Of a stretch of DNA of 64,000 bases, positions 8,783-16,973 are shown piece after piece. Below the pieces are notes generated by a model, which ran no database searches, was not told the origin of the DNA, and saw only the letters and a program-made list of their open reading frames with translations. The stretch lies in assembly GCF_001942625.1 (NCBI RefSeq), contig NZ_MLCL01000062.1, forward strand, positions 186,001 to 250,000, given 5' to 3'. How positions within the stretch are numbered: position 1 is the stretch's first letter; the number at the start of each line of letters is the position of its first letter. Position numbers and translations under genes: made by a program. The stretch comes from Mycobacterium syngnathidarum (GTDB taxonomy: Bacteria > Actinomycetota > Actinomycetes > Mycobacteriales > Mycobacteriaceae).

Positions 8783-8828
8783 CCGCGTGATCGATTCGTC
8801 AGACCGTCATTCATCGACTGAAGTCTTA

Positions 8829-10067
8829 TCAGCCGCGCTGGGCCAGGAATGCCACATCCACGGTTTCGCCGGTGCGAACCTCGTCGACTTCGCTCGGAAT
8901 CACCACGAGACAGTTCGCCTCGGCAAGAGTGGCCAGCAGATGAGTCGACGCGCCCGGCGCCCCGCCCAGTGCCTGCACCAGGTATTCGCCGGTGTCCTGA
9001 TCGCGCATCAACTGTCCGCGCAGGTAGCCCGTGCGGCCGGCGACCGAGCTGATCGGCGCCAGCGTGCGGGCCTGAACCATCCGGCGCATCGGCTGGCGCT
9101 TGCCCAGCGAGAGCCGGATCAGCGGACGCACCATCACCTCGAACACCACCAGCGCACTCACCGGGTTGGCGGGCAGCAGGAAGACCGGAACCCGATCGCG
9201 GCCGAGCTGGCCGAAGCCCTGCACCGAACCGGGGTGCATCGCAATGCGGGCCACCTCCATCTCACCGAGCTCGGAGAGCACGGTGCGCACCGATTCGGCG
9301 GCGGCTCCGCCCACCGCGCCGGCAATGACCACGATCTCGTTGCGATTGACTTGGCCCTCAACGGTTTCCCGCAGTTCCCGGGGATCGGTGCTGATGATCC
9401 CGACGCGGTTGACCTCGGCGCCCGCGTCGCGGCCCGCCGCCGCCAGCGCATAGGAGTTCACGTCGTACACCTGCCCGGTTCCCGGGCTCCGCGACACGTC
9501 GACCAGCTCACCGCCCACACACATCACCGACAACCTCGGCCGCGGGTGCACCAGCACGCGGTCACGGCCGACGGCGGCGAGCAAGCCCACCTGCGCGGGG
9601 CCGATGATTGTGCCGGCCCGCACCGCGACGTCACCGGGCTGCACATCGTCGCCCGTGCGCCGTACATAGGCACCTGAGCGCACACTGCGCAGGATCCGAA
9701 CCCGGCTCTCACCTCCGTCGGTCCATCGCAACGGCAGCACGGCGTCGGCCAGCGTGGGCATCGGTGCACCGGTCTGCACACGCGCGGCCTGCCGCGGCTG
9801 CAACCGGCTCGGCGTGCGGGCACCCGCCTCGATCGAGCCCATCACCGGCAGGCTGATCTCACCGGCGCCGTCTCCCACCGACAACACGTCGACACTGCGC
9901 ACCGCGTAACCGTCGATCGCGGCCTGATCGAATCCCGGCATGGGCCGTTCGGTCACGACCTCCTCGGCACACATCAGACCTTGTGACTCGGCGATGGCCA
10001 CGCGCACCGGTCGGGGGGCTACCGCGGCAGCCGCCACCCGAGCCTGCTGTTCCTCCACCGAACGCAC
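8829..10067 (-). CDS. glp: MoeA-family gephyrin-like protein (Glp)
   Basis: A 412-residue MoeA/gephyrin-fold protein, corresponding to Rv0994 (moeA1). GTG at 10067 follows AGGAAGG. N-terminal MoeA hallmarks are kept (MPGFDQAAIDGYA, TGAPMP), and the C-terminal domain IV is present. In domain III, however, the molybdopterin-site signatures are altered: GGELVD stands where TGDEL is usual, AGAVGGAAAES where TGGVSxGxxD is usual, and LPANPVS where LPGNPVS is usual. This suggests a structural rather than enzymatic role, in line with the Corynebacterium division protein Glp that binds GlpR. Annotation as molybdopterin molybdenumtransferase is the alternative. Confidence 0.8.
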   Translation of the reverse strand: MRSVEEQQARVAAAAVAPRPVRVAIAESQGLMCAEEVVTERPMPGFDQAAIDGYAVRSVDVLSVGDGAGEISLPVMGSIEAGARTPSRLQPRQAARVQTGAPMPTLADAVLPLRWTDGGESRVRILRSVRSGAYVRRTGDDVQPGDVAVRAGTIIGPAQVGLLAAVGRDRVLVHPRPRLSVMCVGGELVDVSRSPGTGQVYDVNSYALAAAGRDAGAEVNRVGIISTDPRELRETVEGQVNRNEIVVIAGAVGGAAAESVRTVLSELGEMEVARIAMHPGSVQGFGQLGRDRVPVFLLPANPVSALVVFEVMVRPLIRLSLGKRQPMRRMVQARTLAPISSVAGRTGYLRGQLMRDQDTGEYLVQALGGAPGASTHLLATLAEANCLVVIPSEVDEVRTGETVDVAFLAQRG

Positions 10068-10120
10068 AACACGCCTTCCTATCTACGGGCCGACATGTGG
10101 CTTACCGGGCCAGCTTGTGG

Positions 10121-11050
10121 CTAGCCCTCCTGTCCGGTCAGACCCAATCGTTCGACCAACCACCGCCGCAAATCGGGGCCGTAGTCTTCACGTTCCAACG
10201 CAAAGTCAACCGCAGCCTTCAGGTAGCCGCCGGGATTTCCCAGGTCGTGTCGGGCTCCGCGGTGCACGACGACATGCACCGGATGGCCCTCTTCGATCAG
10301 CAAAGCGATGGCGTCGGTCAGTTGGATCTCCCCGCCCACTCCGCGCGAAACCCGGCGCAGCGCATCGAAGATGGCCCGATCGAGCAGGTAGCGGCCGGCG
10401 GCGGCATACGGAGACGGCGCATCGTCGGACTTGGGTTTCTCCACCATGCCCTTGACCCGCAGCACGTTCGGGTTGACCGCATCAGGCACGGTCTCGACGT
10501 CGAAGACGCCGTAAGCACTGATCTCGTCCGCGGGCACCTCGATGGCGCACAGCACGGTGCCGCCGCGTTTGGCACGCACCTTCGACATGGTCTCCAACAC
10601 GCCGGTGGGCAACACCAGATCATCAGGCAGCAGCACTGCGATCGCGTCTTCGTCGGGGGCCAGCGCAGCCTCGACACATCCGACGGCATGCCCCAGGCCC
10701 AGCGGCTCGGCCTGCACCACAGACTCGACCTTGATCAGTGCGGGCGCGCGGCGGACCTTCTCCAGCATCGTCTGTTTGCCCCGGGCCTCCAGCGTGCCCT
10801 CGAGCACCAGATCCTCGACGAAGTGCGCGACGACGCCGTCCTTGCCTTCTGAGGTGATGATGATCAGTCGCTGGGCGCCTGCCTCGGCGGCCTCGGCCGC
10901 GACCAACTCGATGCCCGGCGTGTCCACGACCGGCAGCAATTCCTTGGGAACCGTCTTGGTCGCCGGCAGGAATCGCGTACCCAAACCGGCCGCCGGCACC
11001 ACGGCCGTGTAGGGAATCGGCACCTCAGGCGCCTTTTGAGACGTGCTCAT
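10121..11050 (-). CDS. galU: UTP-glucose-1-phosphate uridylyltransferase
   Basis: A 309-residue GalU making UDP-glucose from UTP and glucose-1-phosphate for trehalose, glycolipid and arabinogalactan-linker chemistry. It has the nucleotide motif PAAGLGTRFLPATKTVPKEL (about residues 19-38), the sugar-phosphate region with VEKP, and LTDAIALL, in normal order and length. It is first in the leftward cluster galU-glp-rimJ-glpR and divergent from the formyl-THF cyclo-ligase gene, with the two starts 28 bp apart. Confidence 0.95.
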   Translation of the reverse strand: MSTSQKAPEVPIPYTAVVPAAGLGTRFLPATKTVPKELLPVVDTPGIELVAAEAAEAGAQRLIIITSEGKDGVVAHFVEDLVLEGTLEARGKQTMLEKVRRAPALIKVESVVQAEPLGLGHAVGCVEAALAPDEDAIAVLLPDDLVLPTGVLETMSKVRAKRGGTVLCAIEVPADEISAYGVFDVETVPDAVNPNVLRVKGMVEKPKSDDAPSPYAAAGRYLLDRAIFDALRRVSRGVGGEIQLTDAIALLIEEGHPVHVVVHRGARHDLGNPGGYLKAAVDFALEREDYGPDLRRWLVERLGLTGQEG

Positions 11051-11077
11051 CGTTCACACCCTAACGTCCGTTCTGAA

Positions 11078-11677
11078 ATGGTGGAGGTTGTGACCCCGCC
11101 GACAAAGACTGAGTTGAGAGCCGACGTCATTCGTGCCAGACGGGCCGTACCTGACGACCTTCGCGACAGTGAGGCGCAGGCACTCTGCCATTGGCTGCCC
11201 TCGTTGGTGTGCGGCGGGCAAACGGTGTGCGCCTATGTCCCGGTGGGCTCCGAACCCGGCTCGCGAATGCTGTTGGACACCCTGGCGGAACTCGGTGTGC
11301 GCGTGCTGCTTCCGGTCGCCCGCAAAGACGGCGACGGCCGCCCGATGCCGATGCAGTGGGGCCCGTACGAGGCGGGCACGCTGGTGGCGGGCGAGTTCGG
11401 TCTGCGTGAACCGCCGGCACCGTGGTTGCCGCCCGGGCACATCGCGGATGCCGAGCTGGTGCTCGTGCCCGCGCTGGCCGTCGACCGCAAGGGCAACCGG
11501 CTCGGCCGCGGCGCCGGGTTCTACGACCGCAGCCTGATCTACGCCGCTCGACACACGCGGCTGGTCGCGGTGGTGCGTGATGACGAATTGGTCGACGACC
11601 TGCCGGCCGATCCCCACGACGTGCGGATGACGCATGCGCTGACACCGTCGGGCGGAATCGTGACGTTGCGGCGCTGA
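11078..11677 (+). CDS. 5-formyltetrahydrofolate cyclo-ligase
   Basis: A ~199-residue enzyme converting 5-formyl-THF to 5,10-methenyl-THF with ATP. The family signature GRGAGFYDRSL is at about residue 145, and the N-terminus KTELRADVIRARRAVPDD is typical. The start is uncertain: ATG 11078 has no ribosome site but lies 10 bp after TAACGT, a possible -10 for a near-leaderless message; GTG 11090 has GGAGG too close. Corresponds to Rv0992c, divergent from galU as in M. tuberculosis. Confidence 0.9.
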   Translation: MVEVVTPPTKTELRADVIRARRAVPDDLRDSEAQALCHWLPSLVCGGQTVCAYVPVGSEPGSRMLLDTLAELGVRVLLPVARKDGDGRPMPMQWGPYEAGTLVAGEFGLREPPAPWLPPGHIADAELVLVPALAVDRKGNRLGRGAGFYDRSLIYAARHTRLVAVVRDDELVDDLPADPHDVRMTHALTPSGGIVTLRR

Positions 11678-11696
11678 GCTGGTCCAGAATCGTCAA

Positions 11697-12920
11697 GTGC
11701 CCGATCCGGTATCTGCTGACTTCAGCGTCCGCATGCAGCTGATCGTCGACGACCTGGCCCACGCCCTGGATCGGGCTGTGCTGCTTGATGACGAGGACCT
11801 GACCCCGATCACCCACAGCCGTCAGCTCGGCGAGCTCGACGATGTGCGCGTCCACAGCGTGCTGCAACGCGAGACCCGCGCGGAGGTCAAGGCGGCGCTG
11901 TTCGACTTCGGCATCGGCTCGGCGGACTCGGCGCTGTGGATCCCGGCGTTTCCCCAGCACAACCTGATGCCGCGGTTCTGTGTGCCGGTGCGATCGTCCT
12001 GCGAGCGGTTCGGCTACCTGTGGATCATCGTCCCCGAGGGCACACTGTCCGAGCGGGGCCGCCGGCTGGCCGAGCAAGCCGGCGCCGACCTGTTGGACAT
12101 CCTGGACCGCCGCAACGCCGCGCTACGCGCCGAAGAGTCCGCGCAGCAGCGGCTCCTGACGCGGCTCGTCGCCGCCGAAGAGCCCGATCAGGCTCGCGAG
12201 GTGGTCGCCGAACTGCACACCAGGGGCATGGCCGAGCCGGACGACGTCGTCCAGGTGTTCCGCTTCGAGCCCGACACCGGCGGCCTGGGCGATCGGAACC
12301 TGGCGCTGCGCCTACGGTTGACGGCCACCGACCGCAGCCGCCGCTGGTACACACTGGGCGGGTCTCCGACCACGATCCTGGCGGTGTCACCTTCCGAGGC
12401 CGAGCCTGCGAGCACCGCCGAAACCGTGGCCGAGGCGGTGCGGGCCAGCTACGGAACCCACCCGGCGATCGGGGCCTCCGGCGCTCCCCTGCCGATAACC
12501 CAAGCCGCCCTTGGGTTTCGACAGGCGCGCCTGGCACTGACTCTGGCCGGCGTCGGCGCGGGCAGCGGGCAGGTGACCGACTGGTCCACCCTGGGCTCAT
12601 GGCGCACCTTGGCGGTGCTGGGCCAGCACTATGGCGACCGGCTCGGTGAGCTGGTCCACCCGGGCGTCGTCGGCCTGATCGAGCAGGGCCGCGACGACCT
12701 CCTGCTCACCCTGGAGACCTACCTGGCCAACGGAGGTGACGTGCGGCGGACCGCCGAGGACATGTTCCTGCACCGATCGACGCTGTACTACCGGCTGGAG
12801 AAACTCACCGAGGCCGTCGGCGGCGATCTCAGCGACGGCGAAACCCGCTTCGACCTGATGCTGGGCCTGCGGCTGGCGCGGCTGGCCGGGCGGTATCGCC
12901 CCGGTTCGACATCTGCCTGA
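11697..12920 (+). CDS. PucR/CdaR-family transcriptional regulator
   Basis: A 407-residue regulator starting at GTG 11697. The C-terminal helix-turn-helix of the PucR family is clear (GGDVRRTAEDMFLHRSTLYY, then RLEKLTEAVG, about residues 340-370), preceded by a middle domain that is the degenerate GGDEF-like part of CdaR proteins. The N-terminal ~130 residues are probably ligand sensing. It is 125 bp upstream of an amino-acid permease, so it may activate that transporter; PucR-type proteins often control nitrogen-compound uptake and breakdown. Confidence 0.85.
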   Translation: MPDPVSADFSVRMQLIVDDLAHALDRAVLLDDEDLTPITHSRQLGELDDVRVHSVLQRETRAEVKAALFDFGIGSADSALWIPAFPQHNLMPRFCVPVRSSCERFGYLWIIVPEGTLSERGRRLAEQAGADLLDILDRRNAALRAEESAQQRLLTRLVAAEEPDQAREVVAELHTRGMAEPDDVVQVFRFEPDTGGLGDRNLALRLRLTATDRSRRWYTLGGSPTTILAVSPSEAEPASTAETVAEAVRASYGTHPAIGASGAPLPITQAALGFRQARLALTLAGVGAGSGQVTDWSTLGSWRTLAVLGQHYGDRLGELVHPGVVGLIEQGRDDLLLTLETYLANGGDVRRTAEDMFLHRSTLYYRLEKLTEAVGGDLSDGETRFDLMLGLRLARLAGRYRPGSTSA

Positions 12921-13005
12921 ACGAGCCGGCTGACTTTCCGACAGTTTCGGCCCGATTTCTGCTCCGTCGACCGTGCCCCAGGCATAGCGTTCCCTTCTGG
13001 CCGTT

Positions 13006-13021
13006 TGTGAGCTGGGTCACA
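13006..13021. promoter_or_regulatory. CRP-type binding site upstream of the permease
   Basis: A perfect TGTGA-N6-TCACA palindrome, the consensus for mycobacterial CRP (Rv3676 type), ends 24 bp before the permease ATG. A possible -10 (TAGCGT, 12985-12990) lies upstream, so the site would be downstream of the transcription start, where a bound CRP should repress. The permease gene's ribosome site (GGAGGAG, 13028-13034) follows it directly. Confidence 0.7.
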
Positions 13022-13045
13022 CAGCACGGAGGAGTCGATACGCAC

Positions 13046-14878
13046 ATGGGTGAAGCACCCGGATTGAAAAAGGCGCTCAGTCAGCGTCAGCTGCGGATGA
13101 TCGCGATCGGCGGCGTCATCGGCGCCGGGCTTTTCGTCGGTTCCGGGGTGGTGATCGGCAAGACCGGTCCCGGCGTCTTCATCACCTATGCACTGGCCGG
13201 CGTCCTGGTCATCATGGTGATGCGGATGCTCGCCGAGATGGCGGTGGCCAACCCGTCCACCGGATCGTTCGCCGACTATTCGCGCAATGCCCTGGGCAAC
13301 TGGGCGGGTTTCTCGGTCGGCTGGCTGTACTGGTACTTCTGGGTGATCGTGGTCGGCTTCGAAGCCATCGCCGGTGCCAAGATCATCCAGTTCTGGATAG
13401 ACGTCCCCATCTGGTTGACCGCACTGATCCTGTTGATCGCGATGACCGCGACCAACCTGTTCTCGGTGTCATCGTTCGGCGAGTTCGAGTACTGGTTCGC
13501 CGGTATCAAGGTGGCCGCGATCCTGGCATTCATCGGGCTGGGTTCGCTGTACGTCATCGGGCTGTGGCCGCACAAGGAGATGGACTTCTCGAACCTGTGG
13601 GCCAACGGCGGCTTCTTCCCGCTGGGCGCGACGGCCGTCACCGTCGGTGTGGTGACGGTGATCTTCTCGATGGTCGGCGCCGAGATCGCCACCATCGCGG
13701 CCGCGGAATCGTCCGATCCCGAACGTGCCGTGGCGAAGGCGGCCAACTCGGTGATCCTGCGCATCGCGGTGTTCTTCGTCGGCTCGGCATTCCTTCTCGT
13801 GACGATCCTGCCGTGGAACAGCGAACAGGTTGCCGCGTCACCGTTCGTGTCGGCATTCACCGAGATCGGCATCCCCTACGCCGACCACATCATGAACGCC
13901 GTGGTGCTGACGGCGGTGTTGAGCTGCTTGAACTCAGGCATGTACACCGCGTCGCGAATGCTGTTCGTGCTGGCCGCCCGACGCGAGGCGCCGCCGCAAC
14001 TGGTGTCGGTGACCCGGCGGGGGGTGCCGGCCGCCGCGATCCTCGCGTCGTCGGTGATCGGCTTCCTCGGCGTGATCGCATCGGCTTTCTCTCCGGACTT
14101 CATCTTCAAGTTCCTGCTGGACTCCAGCGGCGCGGTGATCCTGTTCGTCTACCTGCTGATCGCGATCTCGCAGATCGTGCTGCGGTACCGGACGTCGGCC
14201 GAGACGCTCAAGGTCAAGATGTGGTTGTTCCCGGTGCTGTCCATCCTCACTGCGACAGCCATCTTCGCGATCCTGGTGCAGATGTTCGTGCAGGGCGGCG
14301 ACAACCGGAAGGCGCTCACCATGAGCCTGCTGTCGTGGGCTGTGGTGATCGCGCTGTTCCTGGCCAACCGCTGGTTCATCGGACATCGCCCCGAGGTGTC
14401 CGGGGTGGCCCCGGCCGCCGAGGCAGCGCATCCGCACCGGGTGCTGGTGCTGGCCAATCAGACCGTGGAATCCGGTGAGCTGCTCGACGAACTACGCCGC
14501 ATCGGCGCGGACCGCGAGTCGGTCTATCAGGTTGTGGTGCCGGCCAGCCCGATCGACACCGGAGTGGCCGAGACCCATGGCCCGCTCGACATCTCGGAAG
14601 CCACCGCCCGCGCGGCGCAGCACCGCCTCGACCAGACGCTGAACACGCTGCGCTCCGAGCAGTTACAGGCCGACGGCGAGCTGGGTGACTACCGACCGCT
14701 ACGTGCCCTGGCCCATGCCGTCGAGACATTCCGGCCCGATCAGATCGTGATTTCCACCCTGCCCCCGGAGGAATCGATATGGCACCGTTTCGATGTCGTC
14801 GACCGGGCCCGCGCTGACTATCAGATCCCGGTGACGCATGTGGTGTCACGAGTACGCACCCAGGAGCACGCCTCGTGA
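13046..14878 (+). CDS. APC-family amino-acid permease (GabP/AAT-like) with C-terminal Usp-like domain
   Basis: A 610-residue transporter. Residues ~15-460 form about 12 membrane spans of the amino-acid transporter family, with GGVIGAGLFVGSGVVIGKTG in the first span. Closest in feel to gamma-aminobutyrate or similar permeases, but substrate is not fixed by sequence. Unusually, the last ~130 residues are soluble and alpha/beta (HRVLVLANQTVESGEL ... DQIVISTLPPEESIWHR), like a universal-stress-protein domain, so the protein is longer than the ~460 of simple permeases. Its stop overlaps the next gene, itself a Usp protein (GTGA at 14875). Confidence 0.88.
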   Translation: MGEAPGLKKALSQRQLRMIAIGGVIGAGLFVGSGVVIGKTGPGVFITYALAGVLVIMVMRMLAEMAVANPSTGSFADYSRNALGNWAGFSVGWLYWYFWVIVVGFEAIAGAKIIQFWIDVPIWLTALILLIAMTATNLFSVSSFGEFEYWFAGIKVAAILAFIGLGSLYVIGLWPHKEMDFSNLWANGGFFPLGATAVTVGVVTVIFSMVGAEIATIAAAESSDPERAVAKAANSVILRIAVFFVGSAFLLVTILPWNSEQVAASPFVSAFTEIGIPYADHIMNAVVLTAVLSCLNSGMYTASRMLFVLAARREAPPQLVSVTRRGVPAAAILASSVIGFLGVIASAFSPDFIFKFLLDSSGAVILFVYLLIAISQIVLRYRTSAETLKVKMWLFPVLSILTATAIFAILVQMFVQGGDNRKALTMSLLSWAVVIALFLANRWFIGHRPEVSGVAPAAEAAHPHRVLVLANQTVESGELLDELRRIGADRESVYQVVVPASPIDTGVAETHGPLDISEATARAAQHRLDQTLNTLRSEQLQADGELGDYRPLRALAHAVETFRPDQIVISTLPPEESIWHRFDVVDRARADYQIPVTHVVSRVRTQEHAS

Positions 14879-15762
14879 CCATCCTGGCCGCGTTCAGCTC
14901 CAGCCGGCACAGCAGCGCACCGCTGAATCTGGCCATCCAGATCGCCCGGACCACCGGCGAGCCGGTGATCGCGGCGGCGGTGGCGGAACGGTCATGGCCG
15001 CCGCGCGACGACCCGGTGGAGGGAGAGTACCTCGCTTACGTCCGTGCGCAGGCCACACAGGCGTTGCAGCGCGCAGTCGCGGTGCTGCCCGTCGACCTCG
15101 ACGTGACCTCAGTGGTTCACGAATCCACCTCGATCCCAACCGGTTTGATCGAGCTCGCGGACGCCCACCGAGTAAGCGCGGTGTCGGTCGGCTCGTCGTC
15201 GTCGGGGATGATCGGCCGGGTCGCCCTGGGAAGCGTCACCGAGCGCCTGGTGCACACGGCCCGGGTTCCGGTGGTCTTCGCCCCACGTGGGTACGCCCAA
15301 ACCGATGGCTCGATCCGCCGGCTCACCGCCGCCTACGGCGGGGAAGCCGACGTCAACGGACTCATCCCGGCCACCGCGGAACTCGCCGGGGCATGGAAAG
15401 CCGAACTGCGCATCGTCTCATTCACCGTCCGCAACACCGCGGCCTTCGCCGGCACCATCGAATCCTCGGCCGAGGAGTTGGTGATCCAGCAATGGTCACG
15501 CCGAACCATCGCCGAGATCACCAAGCAGCTCAACGCCATTCGCGACCAGATAGATGTTCCGGATATCGATGTGGTGGTCGGCACCGGCCATGATTGGAAC
15601 GCCGCGGTGCAGAGCATCGGATGGGAAGCCGGAGACATGCTGGTCCTCGGCTCGGGCGCTGCCGCCCCGAGCGCACAAGTCTTTCTCGGCTCGGCCGCAG
15701 GCAAGATCCTGCGCCGGTCACCAGTGCCGGTGATGATCGCGCCGAGCTATCGCCGCGGCTAG
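14875..15762 (+). CDS. Universal stress protein family, tandem UspA domains
   Basis: A 295-residue protein starting at GTG 14875 inside the permease stop. Two UspA-like halves are visible: ILAAFSSSRHSSAPLNLAIQ to VGSSSSGMIGRVALGSVTER in the first, and VVVGTGHDWNAAVQSIGWE to LGSAAGKILRRSPVPVMI in the second. The G-2x-G-9x-G-S/T ATP-binding pattern is approximated in both (GSSSSGMIGRVALGSVTERL; GSGAAAPSAQVFLGSAAGKI). Coupling to the permease suggests it binds the permease's own Usp-like tail or regulates transport with nucleotide status; this is inference. Confidence 0.85.
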   Translation: MTILAAFSSSRHSSAPLNLAIQIARTTGEPVIAAAVAERSWPPRDDPVEGEYLAYVRAQATQALQRAVAVLPVDLDVTSVVHESTSIPTGLIELADAHRVSAVSVGSSSSGMIGRVALGSVTERLVHTARVPVVFAPRGYAQTDGSIRRLTAAYGGEADVNGLIPATAELAGAWKAELRIVSFTVRNTAAFAGTIESSAEELVIQQWSRRTIAEITKQLNAIRDQIDVPDIDVVVGTGHDWNAAVQSIGWEAGDMLVLGSGAAAPSAQVFLGSAAGKILRRSPVPVMIAPSYRRG

Positions 15763-16514
15763 CAGTCTTCCAGCACGGCAGCCATGGCACGCTTCTCTTT
15801 CGCCGAGACCCACAGCCCGTAGGCAGTTTTCACCTCGACCTGCCGGGCCACGAATCCACAACGGAATGCCGCATTGGGCGGCAGCCAGCCGGCCGCGTCA
15901 CGAAAGGCCTTGTCGAAGTTGGGTTGGGCGGCGACAGCGATCAGGTTGCGCGGATCGTTCGCGAAGTCCTTGCGCCGCTGCGGGTCCCACACCCGCGCAC
16001 CCTTGTACCAGGCGTCTGACAATGACACCACGTGGTCGATCTGCACGGCGCCCGAGGTATCGGGCCCGCGGGTGAACACGATCTCGACGCCGGTGTACGG
16101 ATCGTGCAACACCCCGGTGGCGGCGTAGCAGGTGCCGGGGCGGACGGTCAGTTGGGCCAAGTCGCGGCGCAGGACGTCGTCGCGGGTGTTGCAGCCGTTG
16201 TGGCCGAACTCGACGTTCACGTCATCGCTCCACGCTTCGCCGAAACGGTACCGGGCGTAGTCGGTGTGACGGTCCCAGCCTTTGACCGGCAGCCCCGCCA
16301 AGAGCAGGCGGGCGTGGTCGTAGCCAGGGTTCGGCTCCGACGGCGCCGGGGCCGGCCCGGAGGGCAGGGCTGACGGCTGGGACGCCGACCCGTCGTCCCG
16401 AGTGCGAGCCACCACGAGCACGGCCGCCACCGCCAGGACTATCGCCACCACGACCAGTACCGCTAACCTTCCTGTGCGCCGGCGCCGGCGGCCCGCGGGA
16501 ATGACATGGCCCAC
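15759..16514 (-). CDS. Membrane-anchored or secreted HNH endonuclease-like protein (DUF1524)
   Basis: A 251-residue protein with an N-terminal span (LAVLVVVAIVLAVAAVLVV) after a run of arginines, a Pro/Ser linker, and a DUF1524/GmrSD-C-type HNH nuclease domain. The active-site motif is VQIDHVVSLSDAW, followed by the conserved DPRNLIAV and NFDKAFRDAAGWLPPN. It should be exported with the nuclease outside the membrane, perhaps for DNA scavenging. Two cysteine pairs could form disulphides. It ends against the Usp gene (4-bp tail overlap) and diverges from the ruc gene across a CIRCE element. Confidence 0.85.
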   Translation of the reverse strand: MGHVIPAGRRRRRTGRLAVLVVVAIVLAVAAVLVVARTRDDGSASQPSALPSGPAPAPSEPNPGYDHARLLLAGLPVKGWDRHTDYARYRFGEAWSDDVNVEFGHNGCNTRDDVLRRDLAQLTVRPGTCYAATGVLHDPYTGVEIVFTRGPDTSGAVQIDHVVSLSDAWYKGARVWDPQRRKDFANDPRNLIAVAAQPNFDKAFRDAAGWLPPNAAFRCGFVARQVEVKTAYGLWVSAKEKRAMAAVLEDC

Positions 16515-16523
16515 GTAGCGGTT

Positions 16524-16550
16524 CTAGCACTTGAGCCGGTAGAGTGCTAA
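16524..16550. promoter_or_regulatory. CIRCE element (HrcA operator)
   Basis: CTAGCACTT-N9-GAGTGCTAA matches the CIRCE consensus TTAGCACTC-N9-GAGTGCTAA with two mismatches, both in the left arm. It lies 27 bp before the GTG of the FmdB/Ruc gene and 9 bp from the start of the divergent HNH gene. HrcA binding here would make the downstream chaperone gene heat-shock inducible, in agreement with the known HrcA control of Rv0991c in M. tuberculosis. Confidence 0.88.
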
Positions 16551-16577
16551 CAAGTTTGACCAACTCGGAGGGTTTTC

Positions 16578-16907
16578 GTGCCTACCTATTCCTACGCATG
16601 CACTGAGTGCGGCAATCGGTTCGATGCGGTGCAGGCCTTCAGCGACGACGCGCTGACCACCTGCCCCAAGTGCTCCGGCAAGCTGCGGAAGCTCTTCGGG
16701 TCGGTCGGAGTGGTGTTCAAGGGCAGCGGCTTCTACCGCACCGACAACCGCGAGTCAGGCAAGAGCTCGTCGAACGGCTCGTCCGCCAAGAGCTCGGAGG
16801 GCTCCTCCTCGAGCACCTCCTCGGACTCGTCGTCCTCCTCGAGCGCCTCATCGTCGGCGTCGTCGAGCAGCAGCGCTGCGCCCGCCGCGGCAGCGTCGTC
16901 CAGCTAA
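16578..16907 (+). CDS. ruc: FmdB-type zinc-ribbon chaperone Ruc (Rv0991c-like)
   Basis: A 109-residue protein starting at GTG 16578 after GGAGGG. The N-terminal FmdB zinc ribbon has two CxxC pairs (CTECG at residues 9-13, CPKCSG about residue 34), followed by RKLFGSVGVVFKGSGFYRTD and a long disordered tail almost wholly of Ser with Ala and Lys. Size, motif and tail match M. tuberculosis Rv0991c (Ruc), a redox-regulated chaperone that holds denatured proteins when oxidised and works with DnaK. The CIRCE element upstream fits its known co-regulation with GroEL. Confidence 0.9.
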   Translation: MPTYSYACTECGNRFDAVQAFSDDALTTCPKCSGKLRKLFGSVGVVFKGSGFYRTDNRESGKSSSNGSSAKSSEGSSSSTSSDSSSSSSASSSASSSSSAAPAAAASSS

Positions 16908-16912
16908 AGAAG

Positions 16913-16921
16913 TTATCCACA
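16913..16921 (+). promoter_or_regulatory. Single DnaA-box-like sequence
   Basis: TTATCCACA, identical to the E. coli high-affinity DnaA box, lies just after the ruc stop. One copy is not an origin; it might titrate DnaA or be chance. Confidence 0.3.
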
Positions 16922-16973
16922 GGGCGGCGAAGACGTCGTTCTCCCCAGGCCCTCGCGCACTTACCGTTGCGCC

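Noticed and set aside
16545..16558. KstR-like AACAAGTT within the CIRCE region
   Set aside because: Lacks the outer T of the consensus and overlaps the CIRCE arm, which explains it better.
16913..16921. Replication origin suggested by the DnaA box
   Set aside because: Only one box, no AT-rich region and no dnaA or dnaN gene nearby.
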